Source of the DNA: Pseudomonas sp.
GTDB taxonomy: Bacteria; Pseudomonadota; Gammaproteobacteria; Pseudomonadales; Pseudomonadaceae
Direction of reading: 5' to 3'
Assembly (NCBI RefSeq): GCF_030150285.1
Contig: NZ_JASLGE010000035.1
Span: forward strand, 1-9,106
DNA: 9,106 bases
The position numbers and the translations under genes were made by a program. This document shows positions 6,582 to 9,106 of the stretch, one piece after another. Each line of letters starts with the position of its first letter. Positions within the stretch are counted from its first letter, which is position 1. The notes under the pieces are model-generated. The model did no database searches and was not told the DNA's origin. It saw nothing but the letters and a program-made list of their open reading frames with translations.

Positions 6582-7105
6582 AAAATGCCCCGGCCTGGCA
6601 GTCAGGGCGGTTGATGGCGGGTATGTGCACCTTGGTTGCAGTAATGCTCTCTCTCAATGCACAGGCCAGCACCCTTGGGGCGATCAATCACACCCATTGG
6701 GCCATCAATAGGTTTAGCGTTGATGGCCGTTCGGGTATCGACATTATTGGTCCGTATCAAGGGGGCGGCGGAGGTTGTTGTTACGTTGCCCCGGAACGCT
6801 GGATACCGGGCATGACGGTGCGTGTGGATTGGGAAAGTGGTGTCGCATACGCCGACGGGTCTCCCGGATACGAAGATTGGCCCAAGTATCTTGCATGGGA
6901 AAACGAGATTGTCGCGCAAACGAGAAGTCACTCGAAGGTCGTCCCCGTACCCGATTACACAAATCAAAAAGTCTGCGGCCTCACTGTGCATTTCCTGCCC
7001 TGTGACGAGGTTCAAGTCACCACGTCCTGCTACGCCTACGGCAGCCCCGAATACCCGATCAAAACCCCGCTGCATTTGCCGGAGCCTCAGTCATGTCCGA
7101 AGTGA
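6569..7105 (+). CDS. DUF3304 protein, copy F (last of the array)
   Basis: This is a 178-residue copy, again 524 bases after the previous start, beginning MSEVKNAPAW with the common signal peptide. The variable window (6842-6946) reads VAYADGSPGYEDWPKYLAW then E-N-E-I-V-A-Q-T-R-S-H-S-K. It is the only copy to replace the K-R-Q-H motif with T-R-S-H, and it has W-E-S-G instead of W-E-T-G. Its opening resembles copy B (V-A-Y-x-D-G) but the rest does not. The 3' end keeps the overlap start ATG at 7093, but no seventh copy follows (see 7093-7152). The PAAR gene begins 27 bases after its stop. Confidence 0.87.
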   Translation: MSEVKNAPAWQSGRLMAGMCTLVAVMLSLNAQASTLGAINHTHWAINRFSVDGRSGIDIIGPYQGGGGGCCYVAPERWIPGMTVRVDWESGVAYADGSPGYEDWPKYLAWENEIVAQTRSHSKVVPVPDYTNQKVCGLTVHFLPCDEVQVTTSCYAYGSPEYPIKTPLHLPEPQSCPK

Positions 7106-7152
7106 AAATAACGCTAGCTGGCAGGAGTTTCCATGAAAGCAATTATTCGTAA
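7093..7152 (+). other. Orphan start of a lost or never-completed next repeat unit
   Basis: After copy F the repeated start continues as M-S-E-V-K, then departs into I-T-L-A-G-R-S-F-H-E-S-N-Y-S and stops at 7150-7152 (19 codons). Weak resemblance to the usual continuation persists for a few bases (CTGGCAG at 7118-7124). The PAAR ATG at 7133 lies inside this frame in another register. I read it as the junction scar where the array meets its original downstream neighbour. A functional 19-residue peptide is unlikely. Confidence 0.55.
7123..7127 (+). promoter_or_regulatory. Ribosome binding site of the PAAR-like gene
   Basis: AGGAG lies five bases before the ATG at 7133, in the only gap of the operon, and supports that start. 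Confidence 0.7.
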
Positions 7153-7378
7153 AGGCGACACGCTGCGCGAAGGGGGCGCAGAGGTGCTGCAAGGGCGCTA
7201 TGAGTGCGATGGCCAGACCATCGCTTGTCTGGCGTGCAACGTGCGTGGGCGCACTGATATTGATGAGGGCAGCGATCTGTTTGTGTTGGATGGCCGCCCG
7301 GGGGCATTGCACGGGTATCGCTGCGCCCGTGGCCGCACCTGGGCCAGTTCCATGCCCGCTGCCCTGGTTGTTTCATGA
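7133..7378 (+). CDS. PAAR-like T6SS spike-tip protein
   Basis: This is an 81-residue protein of the length and pattern of single-domain PAAR proteins, which cap the VgrG trimer and sharpen the spike. Seen: M-K-A-I-I-R-K-G-D at the start, G-G-A-E-V-L at 14-19, a D-G-Q-T-I-A-C turn at 26-32, then V-L-D-G-R-P-G-A-L-H-G-Y-R-C-A at 51-65 and a final S-S-M-P. Odd points: the His usually preceding the first Gly-Gly is Glu13. The usual Cys/His loop around residues 35-45 reads A-C-N-V-R-G-R-T, with no His. Only His60 and several Cys (25, 32, 35, 64) could hold metal. It may be a divergent subfamily or a weakened tip. It would complete a VgrG-adaptor-effector-PAAR set. The stop overlaps the next start (ATGA at 7375-7378). 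Confidence 0.75.
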   Translation: MKAIIRKGDTLREGGAEVLQGRYECDGQTIACLACNVRGRTDIDEGSDLFVLDGRPGALHGYRCARGRTWASSMPAALVVS

Positions 7379-8508
7379 ATACGGCCCCTGAGTTCGCGCC
7401 CTACCCATTGGTAGCGGTGCCTGTTTATTCGCGTTGGTTGGCCAGTGGCGTGGCATTGCTGGCGTTGGTGAGCAGTGCCAGTGTGTTTTTGCGCCCGTTT
7501 ATCGAGCCGCGTTTAGCCGCGGTGGGTGTGGCAGGTGTGTTGATGATCTGGGTCGTTGCATTTTTGTTGCGTGTGTTGCACTACCGCCTGAATCGACATA
7601 ACGCGCAGTGCTACGCCGAGGCTGTAGAGCGCGTGTGCACGGCATGGTGGGCGCACCACCGGCAGCGAGGCGCATTGATCGAGACGGTACTGATCGGGCC
7701 TTCGTGCAGTGCACCCGAGCATCGCCAGGGTGTGTTTGATCCAGACACTCAATTGCCCGCGCCGCACGAGACCTCTGAAGGTGCAACCCTTCGCCTGCAG
7801 CAGGTATTTGGTACAGACACCGCCGAGCGTGAACGGCAGTTGGCGGTGTTGCTCGCGCTGCAATGGCAAGCACAACGCACGGAGGGCTCTTTGGTTCAGC
7901 CGGTGTGTTGTTACTGGCAGGGTTCTCTGCCGGCTTGGCAGGCCTTTGCGCAGCAGATGAGGGTGTGTTTCCCGCAGGTCGAATTACCCGCACAGCCTGA
8001 GACCTGGCAAGGCATTCGAAGTGTGGACGCCATCATCGATCGGTTGCAGGGAGCCGCGCCAGCCACTCGTATTCTCTGTGCCGGCTGCCAGTCCACGGCA
8101 CCTCAACGACAGAGCCGGCTGCCTGCAGGTGAGGCGGGTGTGCTGTGGTGGCTTGGGCCGCAGGGAGGCGTAAGCCTTACCCGCGGGGAAGGGTTTGCGG
8201 CGGGTGCCGAGAGCTTGGCGGCGGTTGCCGCGCGCGCATTGAAGCAAGGCGAGTTGGAGGGGCCTGCTCAGCGTTGTGTCTCCTTTACGCAACCTGATGT
8301 GGCCGAGGTGTCCACGACGGGCTGGCCCATCAAGCAAAACGTGCAGGACGGCCATTTTGGCGAATTGGCGCATTTGCAGCCCTTCGTGGTGCAGACCTTG
8401 GCGGCTTGGTATGCCGAGCAGCATGGAGAGCCTTGCACGTGGCTGTCCTCGGATCTTCATCACACGCTGGCCCTTGGAGTTGTGAAACCTGATGAATCGA
8501 GTCGTTGA
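7375..8508 (+). CDS. Two-TM membrane protein of unrecognised family, T6SS-associated
   Basis: This is a 377-residue protein I cannot assign to a named family. Two hydrophobic segments at about 21-39 (W-L-A-S-G-V-A-L-L-A-L-V) and 48-65 (A-A-V-G-V-A-G-V-L-M-I-W-V-V-A-F-L-L) are separated by a short basic/acidic turn (R-P-F-I-E-P-R). About 310 residues follow, presumably in one compartment, with several Cys and many Trp. The C-terminal end, S-S-D-L-H-H-T-L-A-L-G-V-V, faintly recalls the end of thiolase/ketosynthase-like folds, but this is a guess. The start has no clear ribosome site and overlaps the PAAR stop by four bases, so coupling is likely. It is followed immediately by a TssM-like gene, suggesting the two work as a membrane pair linked to this VgrG island. 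Confidence 0.75.
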   Translation: MNTAPEFAPYPLVAVPVYSRWLASGVALLALVSSASVFLRPFIEPRLAAVGVAGVLMIWVVAFLLRVLHYRLNRHNAQCYAEAVERVCTAWWAHHRQRGALIETVLIGPSCSAPEHRQGVFDPDTQLPAPHETSEGATLRLQQVFGTDTAERERQLAVLLALQWQAQRTEGSLVQPVCCYWQGSLPAWQAFAQQMRVCFPQVELPAQPETWQGIRSVDAIIDRLQGAAPATRILCAGCQSTAPQRQSRLPAGEAGVLWWLGPQGGVSLTRGEGFAAGAESLAAVAARALKQGELEGPAQRCVSFTQPDVAEVSTTGWPIKQNVQDGHFGELAHLQPFVVQTLAAWYAEQHGEPCTWLSSDLHHTLALGVVKPDESSR

Positions 8509-9106
8509 AATGTCCAAAGTATCCCCTTGGTATACAGCGCTGTTACTCGCGACGGTCATTGCGTTGCTGGTTGTTCTGGGCAGCGTGAGCGTGTGGTATT
8601 GGAGCGGGGCCCAGGCACTGGGCCGTGCAGCGTTGCAGGATGCACTGTTCAAGGGGTTCTGGTGCTGGGTGTTGTTATTCGCGCTGTCGATGTTGACCTG
8701 GCACATTGTGCAGAACGACGTACGCAAATGGGTGTTTAGCAGCCAGGCATTACCCGCGCCGTCTAGCGCCGATGCCCCTCAACCTTCAGAACGCGCCGAG
8801 GTCGTCCACTACCTGCGCAACCAATACGGTTTCTTCTGGCGCCGCCAGGTCCGTCTGCTGTTGGTGATGGGCGAGCCGGCTCAAGTTGACGCCATCGCCC
8901 CCGGCCTGAGCGAGCAGACTTGGCTGCACGGGCAGGACACGGTGTTGTTGTGGGGCGGTGCTGCGCCGGGCGATGGCGCGCTGTTCGCGCAGTGGCACGG
9001 CGTGAGCCGTTGGCGTGGGCTGGACGGGGTGGTCTGGGCGCTGAGCACGCCGCAGAGCCTGGACGCCACGTCGATGAGCGCCGCCGTGCAGCGCTTGCTG
9101 GGCTTG
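8492..9106 (+). CDS. TssM/IcmF-like inner-membrane protein, N-terminal part (runs off window)
   Basis: The frame is open to the window edge for 205 codons. Two hydrophobic segments at about 14-36 (Y-T-A-L-L-L-A-T-V-I-A-L-L-V-V-L) and 56-73 (F-W-C-W-V-L-L-F-A-L-S-M-L-T-W) precede a soluble region laid out like the start of the TssM/IcmF cytoplasmic NTPase domain. R-L-L-L-V-M-G-E-P at 121-129 sits where TssM has its nucleotide-binding strand and loop, D-T-V-L-L-W-G-G at 149-156 where the Walker-B-like strand falls, and L-D-G-V-V-W-A-L-S matches the following N-G-V-V-x-x-x-S strand. The loop reads G-E-P-A-Q-V-D, not GxxGxGK, so nucleotide binding is doubtful. ATG 8492 overlaps the previous gene by 17 bases; in-frame ATG 8510, one base after that stop, is an alternative. 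Assignment is by pattern only. Confidence 0.65.
   Translation, partial: MNRVVEMSKVSPWYTALLLATVIALLVVLGSVSVWYWSGAQALGRAALQDALFKGFWCWVLLFALSMLTWHIVQNDVRKWVFSSQALPAPSSADAPQPSERAEVVHYLRNQYGFFWRRQVRLLLVMGEPAQVDAIAPGLSEQTWLHGQDTVLLWGGAAPGDGALFAQWHGVSRWRGLDGVVWALSTPQSLDATSMSAAVQRLLGL

Larger units (their letters stand above)
5521..7105 (+). repeat. Three head-to-tail 524-bp DUF3304 gene repeats (D, E, F)
   Basis: Start-to-start spacing is 524 bases twice in a row (5521, 6045, 6569), and the sequence resumes the same start at 7093. The repeat is gene-sized, coding throughout, and each unit ends in the 13-base overlap that opens the next. The 447-bp core of each (5611-6057, 6135-6581, 6659-7105) aligns to the others without gaps. 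Confidence 0.92.

Noticed and set aside
1638..7105. Mobile element or CRISPR-like array explaining the direct repeats
   Set aside because: The repeats are whole genes with coding continuity; no transposase, terminal inverted repeats or spacer structure is visible.
7709..7960. Alternate-frame open stretches within the 377-residue membrane protein gene
   Set aside because: They are short, composition-driven shadows of a GC-rich gene without ribosome sites or recognisable motifs.

Overview
The window looks like part of a type VI secretion (T6SS) VgrG-effector island from a Pseudomonas-type gammaproteobacterium. That assignment is an inference from GC-rich codon use, the protein families and the gene order; no marker gene fixes the species. 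All ten complete or partial genes other than the immunity copies' antisense shadows lie on the + strand. Genes abut or overlap throughout: the only gap is 27 bases (7106-7132), no stretch over 300 bases lacks a gene, and I see no internal promoter or terminator. It reads as one polycistronic unit whose promoter lies upstream of the window.

Layout: (1) 2-874, the 3' end of vgrG, the spike carrying a DUF2345 beta-helical tip. (2) 871-1641, a DUF4123 adaptor/chaperone that would load cargo onto that VgrG. (3) 1638-2186 and 2174-2710, two DUF3304 proteins with Sec signal peptides. (4) 2698-5016, a Tle1-type phospholipase effector (DUF2235) with an intact-looking Ser-Asp-His hydrolase site. (5) 5003-7105, four more DUF3304 copies. 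(6) 7133-7378, a small PAAR-like spike-tip protein. (7) 7375-8508, a membrane protein of no recognised family with two N-terminal membrane segments. (8) 8492-9106, the start of a TssM/IcmF-like membrane protein, cut by the window end. Counting each DUF3304 copy, this is twelve genes.

Expected division of labour: PAAR and VgrG form the spike, DUF4123 attaches the Tle1 lipase, the lipase attacks membrane phospholipids from the periplasm of a rival cell, and the exported DUF3304 proteins protect the producer. The immunity role of DUF3304 is inferred from context and export signals, not proven here.

The notable feature is the six-copy DUF3304 array around one effector. All six share a core of exactly 447 bp with no indels. 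Over 148 residues the copies are nearly identical, except for one 35-residue window where 26 positions vary, against 5 of the remaining 113. One copy (5521-6057) is a mosaic of two others. The start codons of four copies share their first ~10 codons with the effector gene itself, and successive genes are joined by a conserved 13-base stop/start overlap. A dead copy of this start lies after the last repeat. Together these point to repeated tandem duplication, homogenisation of the flanks and diversification of a probable effector-recognition surface.
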